Source of the DNA: Leptothrix sp. (in: b-proteobacteria) | GTDB taxonomy: Bacteria > Pseudomonadota > Gammaproteobacteria > Burkholderiales > Burkholderiaceae_C | DNA length: 64,000 bases | NCBI GenBank assembly: GCA_013822685.1 | Contig: PNKV01000012.1 | Coordinates: 62,001-126,000 of the forward strand | Reading direction: 5' to 3' | Shown: one piece after another, positions 36,589-45,122 of the stretch | Layout: every line of letters starts with the position of its first letter | How positions within the stretch are numbered: position 1 is the stretch's first letter | The notes under the pieces: model-generated | Database searches by the model: none | What the model saw: only the letters and a program-made list of their open reading frames with translations | Told to the model about the DNA's origin: nothing | Made by a program: the position numbers and the translations under genes

Positions 36589-37815
36589 ATGCTTGTTCAG
36601 AACACACGGGCTCAGCAACTCACCTTGCTCACCGGCCTGTACGCCGCCCAAGGCCTGCCTTTTGGCTTCTTCACCCTGGCCTTGCCGGTGTTGCTGCGTG
36701 AAGCGGGCTGGTCGCTGACCGCGATCAGCTTCCTGCAATTCCTGGCGCTGCCCTGGGCCCTCAAGTTCATGTGGGCCCCGGTACTGGACCACCATGGCAC
36801 CCGCCGTGGCTGGCTGCTGGGACTGCAATGCGCGGCCTGTGCCACCGCCCTGCTGCTGTCGCAACTCAACCTTCAATTGGGCAGCATCGCGCTGTTCACC
36901 GCTGTCTTTGCCTTCAACCTTATCGCGGCCACGCAAGATGTGGTCACCGATGGCTTGGCCGTGCGGCTGCTGAACGCCAAAGAGCGTGGCCTGGCCAATG
37001 CCATCCAGGTCGGTGCTTATCGCCTAGGCATGATCCTGGGTGGCGGTTTGCTGCTGTGGGTCTTTGCCCGCAGCAACTGGAGCGTGATGTTCCTGTGCAT
37101 GGCCGCGATGTTGGCGATCACGGTCGTGCCCGTGCTCACCTTGCGCGAACCGCCTCCCCCTGCCGAACATCACACGCGCCCGGGTGGCTGGCGTTTGGCC
37201 ATTGCCTGGGTTCATCGCGCATTGAGGCCCGGCATGGCCGCCATCGCTGGCCTGATTTTTTGCTACCGTTTTGGCGATCAGATGGTCAGCTCCTTGATCG
37301 TGCCCTTCCTCAGCGACCAGGGCCTGGGCAAGGAGACCATCGCGGGCATGAAGGGCGCGGTGGGTTCGGCCACCAGCCTGCTGGGCGCGGTGATCGGCGG
37401 ATGGCTGACCTTCCGGGTGGGACGGCGCCAGGCCTTGCTGTTCAGTGGCCTGGCCCAGGCACTCGGCTTTGGTTTTTACATTGCCGCAGCCATGGGCGTG
37501 GGCGGCGTGGAGTTGCTGTGGGCGGCCACCATCGTGGAAGGCCTGGTGGGCACCATGGCCTCGGTGGCTTTGTTCGCCTTGATGATGGACGCTTCCGACC
37601 CTTTGCATGCCGGCACGGACTACACCCTGTTGGCCAGTGTGGTGGTGCTGGTGAGCAGCCTGGGCGGCATCGCCGGTGGCCTGGCGGGCGATCTGCTGGG
37701 CTACGCGCCGGCCTTCGCCATCGGCACCGTGCTGGCCGCCATGGGCTGCGTGTTCGTCGTGTACTGGCTGGACCGTCATCACACCCATGAACGCGTGGCA
37801 CAAGCCTGGCGCTGA
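36589..37815 (+). CDS. AmpG/PAT-type MFS transporter
   Basis: 408 residues, about 12 hydrophobic helices. AAAGG lies 6 bases before the ATG. The opening QQLTLLTGLYAAQGLPFGFF, then LREAGWSLTAISFLQFLALP and WAPVLDHHGTRRGW, are the hallmarks of the AmpG/acetyl-CoA-transporter-like (PAT) branch. Members carry muropeptides (AmpG) or siderophores (RhtX/FptX type); the substrate cannot be chosen from sequence alone. It lies 16 bp after the XRE regulator, so the regulator may control it. The gene converges on yceH. Confidence 0.8.
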   Translation: MLVQNTRAQQLTLLTGLYAAQGLPFGFFTLALPVLLREAGWSLTAISFLQFLALPWALKFMWAPVLDHHGTRRGWLLGLQCAACATALLLSQLNLQLGSIALFTAVFAFNLIAATQDVVTDGLAVRLLNAKERGLANAIQVGAYRLGMILGGGLLLWVFARSNWSVMFLCMAAMLAITVVPVLTLREPPPPAEHHTRPGGWRLAIAWVHRALRPGMAAIAGLIFCYRFGDQMVSSLIVPFLSDQGLGKETIAGMKGAVGSATSLLGAVIGGWLTFRVGRRQALLFSGLAQALGFGFYIAAAMGVGGVELLWAATIVEGLVGTMASVALFALMMDASDPLHAGTDYTLLASVVVLVSSLGGIAGGLAGDLLGYAPAFAIGTVLAAMGCVFVVYWLDRHHTHERVAQAWR

Positions 37816-37836
37816 AGCCAGGTAGCGTGCCTGGGC

Positions 37837-38502
37837 TCAGACTTCCGGGCCCTGTGGCTTCATGCCCAACTCATCGGCCATGCGCAGCACCAAGGCACGC
37901 AAGTTCGCCAACTCCATGGCCATGTCAGCCTGGCGGGCTTTCAAGGCCACCAGTTCTTCGGCCATGACTGACTCATCCCCTTGCCCCGTGGCCAGGGTCG
38001 CCAATGGCAGGTTCACTTCGCCACACAGCAGGTGCGCCCAACGCGGCTCCCGCGCGCCGGGCGCCCGTGCCAGCTTGACGACCATGGGCTGTTCGCGCTC
38101 GGCCAACTCGTCCAGAAAACCTTCCACCGACGAGACATCGGCGAACCGGTGCAAGCGTTCGGTGTGCAAGCGCAATTCGGCCGAAGTTTGCGGCCCGCGC
38201 AAAGCCAGCAAGGTGAGCAAGGCCACCGCCTGGCTGGGCACACCGAGGCCGCGCGCCGCGTTGTGTTCAAAACGAACCACGCGGTTGCCACTCACCTCGT
38301 TGACTAGGCTGAGTTCGCGCAGGCCTTCAATGGCTTGCAGCACCTGGGCCTCGGTGGCCTGCATGACCGGGTCGCGCGCGGTCTTCTGATTGCAGCCCAA
38401 GGTCAAGGCATTGAGCGACAAGGGGTAGCTGTCTGGCACGGTGTGGTGCTTTTCGACCAGCACGCCCAAGACGCGGACTTCAAGGGGGGTCAGTGTTCTC
38501 AT
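37837..38502 (-). CDS. yceH: YceH family protein (DUF480)
   Basis: 221 residues from MRTLTPLEVRVLGVLVEK, matching the E. coli YceH start; nine further codons upstream overlap sppA. Two winged-helix domains; conserved VPDSYPLSLNALTLGCNQKT near residue 20 and SAELRLHTERLHRFADV. A C-terminal coiled helix (VALKARQADMAMELANLRAL) follows. Function unknown; the fold suggests nucleic-acid or protein binding. It is 5 bp after sppA and is the last gene of caiB-DUF1289-sppA-yceH. Confidence 0.85.
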   Translation of the reverse strand: MRTLTPLEVRVLGVLVEKHHTVPDSYPLSLNALTLGCNQKTARDPVMQATEAQVLQAIEGLRELSLVNEVSGNRVVRFEHNAARGLGVPSQAVALLTLLALRGPQTSAELRLHTERLHRFADVSSVEGFLDELAEREQPMVVKLARAPGAREPRWAHLLCGEVNLPLATLATGQGDESVMAEELVALKARQADMAMELANLRALVLRMADELGMKPQGPEV

Positions 38503-38507
38503 GGGGT

Positions 38508-40367
38508 TCAGAACGCCTCGCACAAGCAATGCGCACTCACGCTGAAGGGCTTGCGGCCAGTGGCCATGTCATTCACCAGCGCCAGGTCGCGGCGCAGGTC
38601 GCGCGCCACTTCGGGTGGCGTGCCCAAAGGCATGAGCCGGACGTCCCACTGCTGCGCCCACGCCAAGGCGGCATCGCCCCCCAAGGCACGCAGCAAGCCC
38701 GACAGACGACCAGGCTCGCGCTCGATGTAGGCCACGCGGTATCCCTCGGACAGCTTGGCACTCACCGCCGCCGCCTTCAGGGCGTCACCATATGAGCCCA
38801 GCTTGTCGACCAGCCCACGCTCTTTGGCTTGAGCGCCCGTCCACACGCGCCCCTGCGCAACCTCGTCGATCTTATCGGGCGTGGTCTTGCGGGCCTCTGC
38901 AGCCTTGGCCGTGAAATCGGCGTAGATGTGGTCGATGGTGGACTGCACCATGCTGGCAAAGCGGGGGGCAAGCGGACGACGTGGATCGCCGGCGCCGCCC
39001 AGCCAGGTGGTGGGCACACCGTCCGTGTGCACGCCCAACTTGTCCAAGGCCTGCTCGGCCGTGGGCAGCAAGGCGAACACGCCGATAGAGCCCGTGATCG
39101 TGGCCGTGTCGGCGATCACCTGGTCGGCCGCCATGGACATCCAGTAACCACCCGAGGCCGCCAAGTCACCCATCGACACGATGACAGGCTTGCCCGCCTG
39201 GCGGGTCAATTCCAGCTCGCGTCGGATGAGTTCCGAGCCAAACGCACTGCCACCGGGCGAGTTGACCCGCAGCACCAGGGCCTTGATGTTGCTGTCTTCG
39301 CGGGCCTTGCGGATCAGGTTGGCGGTGGAGCGACCACCCACCACGCCCGCGGGGGCCACGCCCTCCACAATCTCGCCTTCGGCCACGATCACGCCCACCG
39401 CATCACCGGTGATGGGCTGATGCTGGCGCGCCAGGTAGTCGCCAAACGAAATCTGGCGGAAGGCTTTGGCGGGATCCTCGTCCTGGGCGCCGCGCTGGAC
39501 GAGCAGTTGGCGCAACTCGTCGCGCGTCTTGATGCCATCCACCAACTTGGCCTGCAGTGCCAGCTTGGCCGAATCGCCAGAGACCGCCGCCAGTTGCTCG
39601 GGTGCCCCGTCAATGTAGGCCATCACAGCGCCCGCCGGCAGCTTGCGGGCTTTCTCGACCCCGCTGGTGTAGGTCCCCCACAGGCTCTTGTACAAAAAGG
39701 ATTCGGCCTCTTTAGCCGCTTGCGAGGACGCATTGGCAATGAAAGGCTCAGCAGCGCTTTTGTAGGTGCCCACGCGGATCAGGTTGACGCTGACGCCGAC
39801 CTTGTCCAAGGCATCGCGGTAGTAGTTGCGGTAGCGGCCAAAGCCTTCCAGAAACACCATGCCCATGGGGTGAACGAACACCTCGCTGGCGTGCGCGGCC
39901 AGGAAGTACTGGCGCTGGTCATAGCTGCTGCCCCAGGCGATCACCTTTTTGCCGCTGGCCTTGAAACGGTCCAGCGCCGCGGCCACTTCACGCAAGGTGG
40001 CCAGGCCCGTGCCTTGGAAATCATCCAGCACCAGCACCACGTGTGCGATGTTGGCGTCCTTGGCCGCCGCATCCAGCACCGTCAGCAGATCGCGCAGTTG
40101 GGTCTTCTGGATGTCTTGCCCACGCACCTGCTGCATGGCCGTGGTCCGAAGATCGCCCGCGTCCTGCTCCACGACCAGGCCCTGCAAATCCAGAACCAAG
40201 GCGGTCTTGTCAGACAAGGCCGGCCCCCGGCTCTTGAACACGGCCACCACGATCATCACGATCAGCAATAAGAACACCAGATTGAGGATCAACCGGCGAC
40301 CGGCATCCAGCCAGGACCACAGCTTGCCAAACCAGGACAGCGCAGATGCGCGATGAGGATGGGACAT
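38508..40367 (-). CDS. sppA: Signal peptide peptidase SppA, 67-kDa type
   Basis: 619 residues, the long tandem-domain form. One N-terminal membrane helix (RLILNLVFLLLIVMIVVAVF, about 25-44) anchors it in the inner membrane. The general-base Lys is in RVGTYKSAAEPF (about 200) in the first domain and the nucleophilic Ser in MGDLAASGGYWMS (about 405) in the second; VLRVNSPGGSAFGSELI precedes it. It degrades cleaved signal peptides. It lies 48 bp after the small DUF1289 gene. Confidence 0.95.
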   Translation of the reverse strand: MSHPHRASALSWFGKLWSWLDAGRRLILNLVFLLLIVMIVVAVFKSRGPALSDKTALVLDLQGLVVEQDAGDLRTTAMQQVRGQDIQKTQLRDLLTVLDAAAKDANIAHVVLVLDDFQGTGLATLREVAAALDRFKASGKKVIAWGSSYDQRQYFLAAHASEVFVHPMGMVFLEGFGRYRNYYRDALDKVGVSVNLIRVGTYKSAAEPFIANASSQAAKEAESFLYKSLWGTYTSGVEKARKLPAGAVMAYIDGAPEQLAAVSGDSAKLALQAKLVDGIKTRDELRQLLVQRGAQDEDPAKAFRQISFGDYLARQHQPITGDAVGVIVAEGEIVEGVAPAGVVGGRSTANLIRKAREDSNIKALVLRVNSPGGSAFGSELIRRELELTRQAGKPVIVSMGDLAASGGYWMSMAADQVIADTATITGSIGVFALLPTAEQALDKLGVHTDGVPTTWLGGAGDPRRPLAPRFASMVQSTIDHIYADFTAKAAEARKTTPDKIDEVAQGRVWTGAQAKERGLVDKLGSYGDALKAAAVSAKLSEGYRVAYIEREPGRLSGLLRALGGDAALAWAQQWDVRLMPLGTPPEVARDLRRDLALVNDMATGRKPFSVSAHCLCEAF

Positions 40368-40415
40368 TCAGACTCCAGCAGAGGGACAAAACGAGGAAGG
40401 GAGCGCACTGCCGCT

Positions 40416-40595
40416 CTATGATGCCGTTTTTTGCGCGGCCAGGCGTGACAGTACCGCGCGCTTTTCGTCAGCGCTCATGCTGCTCCAGCGGGCAATCTCG
40501 TCGAGTGTGCGACCACAGCCTGCGCACACCGAGCCCTCCATGCGGCACACCTTGGTGCAGGGGCTGGGTGGTGGATCAAGCGGCAAGCTGTTCAC
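40416..40595 (-). CDS. DUF1289 small cysteine-rich protein
   Basis: 59 residues, GTG start overlapping the caiB stop (GTGA). The sequence has PSPCTKVCRMEG, SVCAGCGRTLDEIARW, then SSMSADEKRAVLSRL, which is the complete DUF1289 pattern with four cysteines (Cys-x3-Cys and Cys-x2-Cys), likely a small metal site. Members are often fused or adjacent to redox or CoA enzymes; the function is unknown. Coupling to caiB by overlap and to sppA downstream (48 bp) suggests they are co-transcribed. Confidence 0.85.
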   Translation of the reverse strand: MNSLPLDPPPSPCTKVCRMEGSVCAGCGRTLDEIARWSSMSADEKRAVLSRLAAQKTAS

Positions 40596-41797
40596 GGTCT
40601 GCGCGGGCCCAACACCCGCTCTGTGTCTTCACCCAGGGTCGGCGCGCGCCGCGAGATCCAACCCGGCGTGGCCGACAGCTTGGGAATCACGCCGGGCACC
40701 TGCACGGTCAGGCCATCGTGGGTGGTCACAGGCACGATCATGTCGCGCGCCAGGTAATGCGGGTCCTCCGCGATGTCGCGCGCGGAGTAGATGCGGCCCA
40801 CCGGCACGCTGACGGCATTGAGCACCTCCACCACCTCGCTCACCGGTCGCTGTGCGGTCCAGGCGCCAATGGCTTCGTCGATCTCACCCACACGCTTGAC
40901 CCGGCCCGGGTTGGTGGCCAACTCGGCATCCACCGACAATTCCGTGCGGCCAATGGCGATCATCAGGCGCTTGAAGATCGAGTCGCCATTGCCGCCAATC
41001 ACCACCATGCCATCGGCACAGGGGTAAGCGTTGCTGGGCGCGATGCCGGGCAAGGCCGAACCAGCGGGCTGGCGCACGGCACCAAAGGCGCTGTACTCGG
41101 GCAACAGGCTTTCCATGCAATTGAACACGGCCTCGTACAGGGCCACATCGACCACCTGGCCTCGGCCTTTGGGCGCCGCATCATTGATGCTGGCACGGCG
41201 GGCCTGCAAGGCCAGTAACACCCCGATCACGCCATGCAGGGCCGCCAGGGTGTCGCCCAGGCTGACGCCGGCACGCACGGGCACGCGGCCGGGTTCGGCA
41301 TTGAGGTAGCGCATGCCGCCCATGGCCTCGGCCACCACCGCAAAGCCAGGGCGCTCGCGGTAAGGGCCGGTCTGGCCATAGCCGCTGATGCGCAGCATGA
41401 TCAAACCCGGGTTGGTGCGGCTGAGTTCGTCAAAGCCCAAACCCCACTTTTCCATCGTGCCGGGCTTGAAGTTCTCGATGACGATATCGGCTTCGTCGAT
41501 CAGGTGGCGCACGGCCTCCCGGCCTTGCTCGGTGCGCAGATCCAGCACCACGCTTTGCTTGTTGCGGCTTTGCACCTGCCACCACACGCTGGTGCCCTGG
41601 TGCAGCATGCGCCACTGGCGCAAAGGGTCGCCGCCAGGGCTGCCCTCGCTGGCCGGCGGCTCGATCTTGATGACATCGGCCCCGAAATCGGCCAGGGTTT
41701 TGCCAGCAAAAGGGCCAGCAATCAGCTGGCCCAATTCGATCACCTTGATGCCGGCCAAAGCCTGCGGTGGGATGGGGGAAGAGGTCTGCGCATTCAT
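40592..41797 (-). CDS. CaiB/BaiF family (class III) CoA-transferase
   Basis: 401 residues from the ATG at 41797, which has AGGA 9 bases upstream; seven further codons upstream are unlikely. Conserved: LAGIKVIELGQLIAGPFAGK, DFGADVIKIEPP, NKQSVVLDLRTEQGRE, SGYGQTGPYRERPGF, and GVSLGDTLAALHG, whose Asp (about 180) is the position of the catalytic aspartate of the family. It moves CoA between carboxylic acids; the acid pair is not determinable. It overlaps the DUF1289 gene and lies 25 bp from exbD, a separate operon in the same direction. Confidence 0.88.
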   Translation of the reverse strand: MNAQTSSPIPPQALAGIKVIELGQLIAGPFAGKTLADFGADVIKIEPPASEGSPGGDPLRQWRMLHQGTSVWWQVQSRNKQSVVLDLRTEQGREAVRHLIDEADIVIENFKPGTMEKWGLGFDELSRTNPGLIMLRISGYGQTGPYRERPGFAVVAEAMGGMRYLNAEPGRVPVRAGVSLGDTLAALHGVIGVLLALQARRASINDAAPKGRGQVVDVALYEAVFNCMESLLPEYSAFGAVRQPAGSALPGIAPSNAYPCADGMVVIGGNGDSIFKRLMIAIGRTELSVDAELATNPGRVKRVGEIDEAIGAWTAQRPVSEVVEVLNAVSVPVGRIYSARDIAEDPHYLARDMIVPVTTHDGLTVQVPGVIPKLSATPGWISRRAPTLGEDTERVLGPRRP

Positions 41798-41822
41798 GGG
41801 CGCCGATCCTACCCCCACTGCC

Positions 41823-42254
41823 TCATTTCTTGGCGGCAGCAGGCTCTGGGTCGGTCACGAAACCGATCTTGCTCAAGCCGGCTTTCGACGCATCGGCCAA
41901 GGTCTCGGCCACGGCTTTGTAGGCCACGGCCTGGTCGGCGCGCAGGTGGATCTCCGGCTGCGTGGGCTTCTGGCCCTCGATCACGAAACGCTGAGCGGCT
42001 TCCTCACGGGTCAGGGCCTGGTCGTTCCAGTAACGCACGCCATCGGCATCGATCGAGAAGTTGATCTTCTCTGCCTTGGCCGACACGACTTGCGAGCTGG
42101 CCTTGGGCAGCTCCAGCTTCACGGAATGGCTGAGCAAAGGGGCTGTCACGATGAAGATGACCAGCAGCACCAGCATCACGTCGATGAGCGGCACCATGTT
42201 GATCTCGGCCATGGGCGCGCCGCTGCTCTTGCTGTCAAAACTGGCGAAAGCCAT
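41823..42254 (-). CDS. exbD: ExbD, TonB-system stator protein
   Basis: 143 residues, one N-terminal helix with the ExbD/TolR signature EINMVPLIDVMLVLLVIFIV (Asp in the membrane, near residue 26). The periplasmic part has KLELPKASSQVVSAKAEKI. With ExbB it forms the proton-driven motor that energises TonB. It is the third gene of tonB-exbB-exbD, 10 bp after exbB. Confidence 0.92.
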   Translation of the reverse strand: MAFASFDSKSSGAPMAEINMVPLIDVMLVLLVIFIVTAPLLSHSVKLELPKASSQVVSAKAEKINFSIDADGVRYWNDQALTREEAAQRFVIEGQKPTQPEIHLRADQAVAYKAVAETLADASKAGLSKIGFVTDPEPAAAKK

Positions 42255-42264
42255 GGTGTGCTCC

Positions 42265-43047
42265 TCAGTTGCCTGTGTTGTTGGTCTTCAAGGGATGCAC
42301 GTTGGCATTGGTCTTGAGCGTCTGGCCGGTCGACAGGAAGGTGAACAACTCGAAGGCGAAGGCATCCAGGCGAGCACCCCAAACGCGGTTGCTGCGGGTC
42401 AGCCAGTTGTAGCCCATCACGGCGGGGATGGCCACGGCCAGGCCCACACCCGTCATGACCAAGGCCTCGCCCACGGGGCCGGCCACCTTGTCCAGCGTGC
42501 CGGCACCGGTAGCGCCAATGGCCAGCAGCGCGTGGTACACGCCCCAGACGGTGCCGAACAAACCCACGAAGGGGGCCGTGGCGCCGATGGTGGCCAGCAC
42601 GGCCAGGCCGCTTTCCAGGCGCATGGTTTCTTCGTCCAGCACTTTCTTGATCGTGCGGGTCAGGAAGTCCTGGGCCGAGCCGGCTTCTTCCAGCTTGGCC
42701 GCGCCATAACGCGCATGGTGGGCCTGGGCGTGCATGGCATGCGAGGTCAGGTGGGCAAAGGGCTCGCTCACGCCATGCGTGGTGATCTCATGCTGCACGG
42801 CTTCCAGCGAGGTGGCGTTCCAGAAAAAGTTCAGGAAAGTCCGGCTGCGGCGCTGGCGCAGGATCAGGCCGACCCCCTTGGTGATGATCAAGGCCCAGGA
42901 CAGCAGGGACATGATCACCAGGATCACGAACAGGCCCTGCCCGACGACATCGGTATTCTTGATGAAGTGCCCGAAGCCCATGGCTTCAACGGGATTGCTC
43001 GCCTCAACCATGGCGGTCGTGGTGACGGGGGTGGTGGTTTCGTTCAT
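42265..43047 (-). CDS. exbB: ExbB, TonB-system proton channel
   Basis: 260 residues. The N-terminal extension (Thr/Val-rich, 1-20) is followed by three helices: VVGQGLFVILVIMSLLSWALI, then APFVGLFGTVWGVYHALLAIG and ALVMTGVGLAVAIPAVMGYN, the conserved pore segments. It forms a pentamer around ExbD. tonB is 6 bp upstream and exbD 10 bp downstream. Confidence 0.93.
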   Translation of the reverse strand: MNETTTPVTTTAMVEASNPVEAMGFGHFIKNTDVVGQGLFVILVIMSLLSWALIITKGVGLILRQRRSRTFLNFFWNATSLEAVQHEITTHGVSEPFAHLTSHAMHAQAHHARYGAAKLEEAGSAQDFLTRTIKKVLDEETMRLESGLAVLATIGATAPFVGLFGTVWGVYHALLAIGATGAGTLDKVAGPVGEALVMTGVGLAVAIPAVMGYNWLTRSNRVWGARLDAFAFELFTFLSTGQTLKTNANVHPLKTNNTGN

Positions 43048-43053
43048 GGTGGG

Positions 43054-43827
43054 TCAACGCTCTTCGAGATTGAAAGTAATGCTGTGGGGTACCCAGACAC
43101 TGCGTGGCACACCCGCTTCAAGATAAGGTTGAAAACGAGCAGCGTTTTCCGCAGCCACGGCTGCGCGATCCAGCCGTGGATAGCCCGACGATTTGGTCAC
43201 CTTGACCTCTTTGGCCCGGCCTTGCTCATCCACCAGGATCAACATGGTCACCGTGCCTGATTCGCCCAGCTCCAGCGACGCTGGGGAATAAATCGGCTGC
43301 GGCTTCACCAGGAAGCGCACGGCGGAAGACGGCAAAGTCTTGGGAGGTGGAGGCACGGCCGGCTCGGTGGACGGCGCGGCGCTGGCGGCCGGTGCCGCCG
43401 CTGCGGCGGGCGTGTTCTGCACAGGTGCGGGCGTGGGCACGGCGGGCGCAGGCGTGGGTTCGGGCGCGGCCACGGGCACCTGCATGTCTTTGGGCTGCGG
43501 GGGCCGGTTGGCGGCCAACACCGGGGGCGGAGTCTTCTGAGGTGCCACTTGCGCCACAGGTTTGGGGGCGGGCTCGGGCTTGGGCGGCTCCAGCTTGGGC
43601 GGTGTGGGGGGCGCCAACTGCACGGCGTCATCGGTGATCAAACTCACCATCAAGGGAGCCGGATCCGGGGGCAGCGCAGGCAGCTTGGAGGCCTGCCACA
43701 CCACGGCGGCCACCATCCCGTGCAGCAGCACCGCCACCGCCGTCAGCGTCCAACGCTGGTTGCGGGACAAATCTGCGCGCGGCGTGTATCCGCCGCCGCC
43801 TGCCAAAGAAAACTGAGTCAACACCAT
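43054..43827 (-). CDS. tonB: TonB energy-transducing protein
   Basis: 257 residues. An N-terminal helix (WTLTAVAVLLHGMVAAVVW, about 27-45) is followed by a Pro-rich spacer rich in PxP and Ala-Pro (about 65-170) that spans the periplasm. The C-terminal domain (about 180-257) has YSPASLELGESGTVTMLILV, VTKSSGYPRLDRAAVAA and FQPYLEAG. It carries proton-motive energy to TonB-dependent receptors for iron-siderophores or cobalamin. A Fur-box-like site lies 22 bp before the start codon. Confidence 0.93.
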   Translation of the reverse strand: MVLTQFSLAGGGGYTPRADLSRNQRWTLTAVAVLLHGMVAAVVWQASKLPALPPDPAPLMVSLITDDAVQLAPPTPPKLEPPKPEPAPKPVAQVAPQKTPPPVLAANRPPQPKDMQVPVAAPEPTPAPAVPTPAPVQNTPAAAAAPAASAAPSTEPAVPPPPKTLPSSAVRFLVKPQPIYSPASLELGESGTVTMLILVDEQGRAKEVKVTKSSGYPRLDRAAVAAENAARFQPYLEAGVPRSVWVPHSITFNLEER

Positions 43828-43848
43828 CCGGTCACTTTAACATTTATT

Positions 43849-43867
43849 GCAATTGAGAATCACTCAC
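43849..43867. promoter_or_regulatory. Fur-box-like site upstream of tonB
   Basis: GCAATTGAGAATCACTCAC agrees with the 19-bp Fur consensus GATAATGATAATCATTATC at 12 of 19 positions, including the central TGA-AATCA run. It lies 22 bp from the tonB start and about 119 bp from the divergent tssA start, so it may control tonB and perhaps the T6SS gene. Confidence 0.45.
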
Positions 43868-43985
43868 ATTTAGTGAATCAGTCGGACATCCACCCATTGC
43901 GGGGGGTGCTTTACACGCTCCAGGCGGGCACGCCTTCATGGGAAAATCGCTGGCTGACAAATCCGCACGAATACACAGGGAATCC

Positions 43986-45077
43986 ATGAACAACGAAGCC
44001 TTGCTGGCGCCCATTGCCGGCGGTCTGCCCTGCGGCGCAGACTTTTCCTTTTCCACCGAGTTCGATCAGATCGCCGAAATGCGGCGCGAGGACGACCCCA
44101 CGCTGGACCAAGGGGAATGGGTGACCGCCTTGAAAGTGGCCGACTGGCCGGGCGTGGTGCGGCAGTGCTCTCAATTGCTGAGCCAGCAGACCAAGGATTT
44201 GCGCCTGGCCCAGTGGCTGACCGAAGCGTTGGCCCTCACCCAGGGCTACCCGGGCCTGTTGCAGGGCTTGCAGTTGTGCACCGCCCTGTGCGAACACCAC
44301 TGGGAAGACCTGCACCCCCAGGCCGACGATGGCGACATGGACCAGCGCGTGGGCAACATGACCTGGCTGCTGCAACGCCTGGTGGGCCTGGCCCACACCC
44401 GGCCCCTGACGCGGGGACGGCAAGGTGCGGTGTATTCCCTGCAAGACATGGCGGCCGCGCACCAATGGCAGGCCCAGTTGGAGCGCTCTCCACAGGACGC
44501 CCGCGCGCAGGCCAGCGACCGCGTCACCCTGGAGCAGTTCATGCGCGCCCTGCGCGAAACACCGAAAGACGAATTGCGCGCCACCTTGCAAACCGTGCAG
44601 GCCTGCGAGCAGCAGTTGCTGGCCTGGCAGGCGGTGGTGGACTCGAAGCTCGGCCACCAGGGGCCTTCCTTCGTGTCGGCCAAGGAAGCCCTGTCAGGGG
44701 CTGTGCACGACATCGAACGCCTGGCACGTGAGGTGGGCGCCCTGAGCGCAAGCTCAAACGAGCTGGCAGACACCGACGAACAAGCCACGCCTGAAATCGA
44801 TGGTGCCACCGCAGCGCACGATCCCTCGGCCTCCGGCTCGGTCAAAGGCCCCTTGCGCAGCCGCGCACAGGCCTTGCAGCAACTGCGCGATGTGGCCGCC
44901 TTCTTTCGGCGCACCGAGCCCCACAGCCCTGTGGCCTACTTGGCCGAGAAAGCCGTGAAATGGGGCGACATGCCCTTGCACGAGTGGCTGCGCAAGGTCG
45001 TCAAGGACCAGGGTTCGATGTCACACCTGCATGAGCTGCTGGGCGTGGAGCCAGAAGAAGGCGAAGCCGGTCTGTGA
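43986..45077 (+). CDS. tssA: TssA/ImpA family T6SS assembly protein
   Basis: 363 residues from the ATG at 43986, with AGGGAA upstream; 16 further open codons are not conserved. The ImpA N-terminal domain is clear: LLAPIAGGLPCGADFSFSTEFDQI at the start and WTALKVADWPGVVRQCSQLL, CEHHWEDLHPQADDGDMDQRVGNMTWL in consecutive conserved stretches. A helical middle part and a Ser/Ala linker (about 255-295) lead to a C-terminal block (SRAQALQQLRDVAAFFRRTEPHSPVAYL), the short type of TssA. TssA organises baseplate and sheath assembly. It is divergent from tonB and convergent with the ompA-like gene. Confidence 0.88.
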   Translation: MNNEALLAPIAGGLPCGADFSFSTEFDQIAEMRREDDPTLDQGEWVTALKVADWPGVVRQCSQLLSQQTKDLRLAQWLTEALALTQGYPGLLQGLQLCTALCEHHWEDLHPQADDGDMDQRVGNMTWLLQRLVGLAHTRPLTRGRQGAVYSLQDMAAAHQWQAQLERSPQDARAQASDRVTLEQFMRALRETPKDELRATLQTVQACEQQLLAWQAVVDSKLGHQGPSFVSAKEALSGAVHDIERLAREVGALSASSNELADTDEQATPEIDGATAAHDPSASGSVKGPLRSRAQALQQLRDVAAFFRRTEPHSPVAYLAEKAVKWGDMPLHEWLRKVVKDQGSMSHLHELLGVEPEEGEAGL

Positions 45078-45103
45078 CCGGGCAGCTCCGCCAAGCTTGG
45101 TCG

Positions 45104-45122
45104 TTCAGGGCTCGACCCTGAA
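45104..45122. other. 7-bp inverted repeat at the tssA/ompA convergence
   Basis: TTCAGGG and CCCTGAA flank a 5-base loop. It includes the stop codon of the OmpA-domain gene and lies 26 bp after the tssA stop. There is no T-run on either side, so it is at best a weak terminator or an mRNA 3' end structure. Confidence 0.3.
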
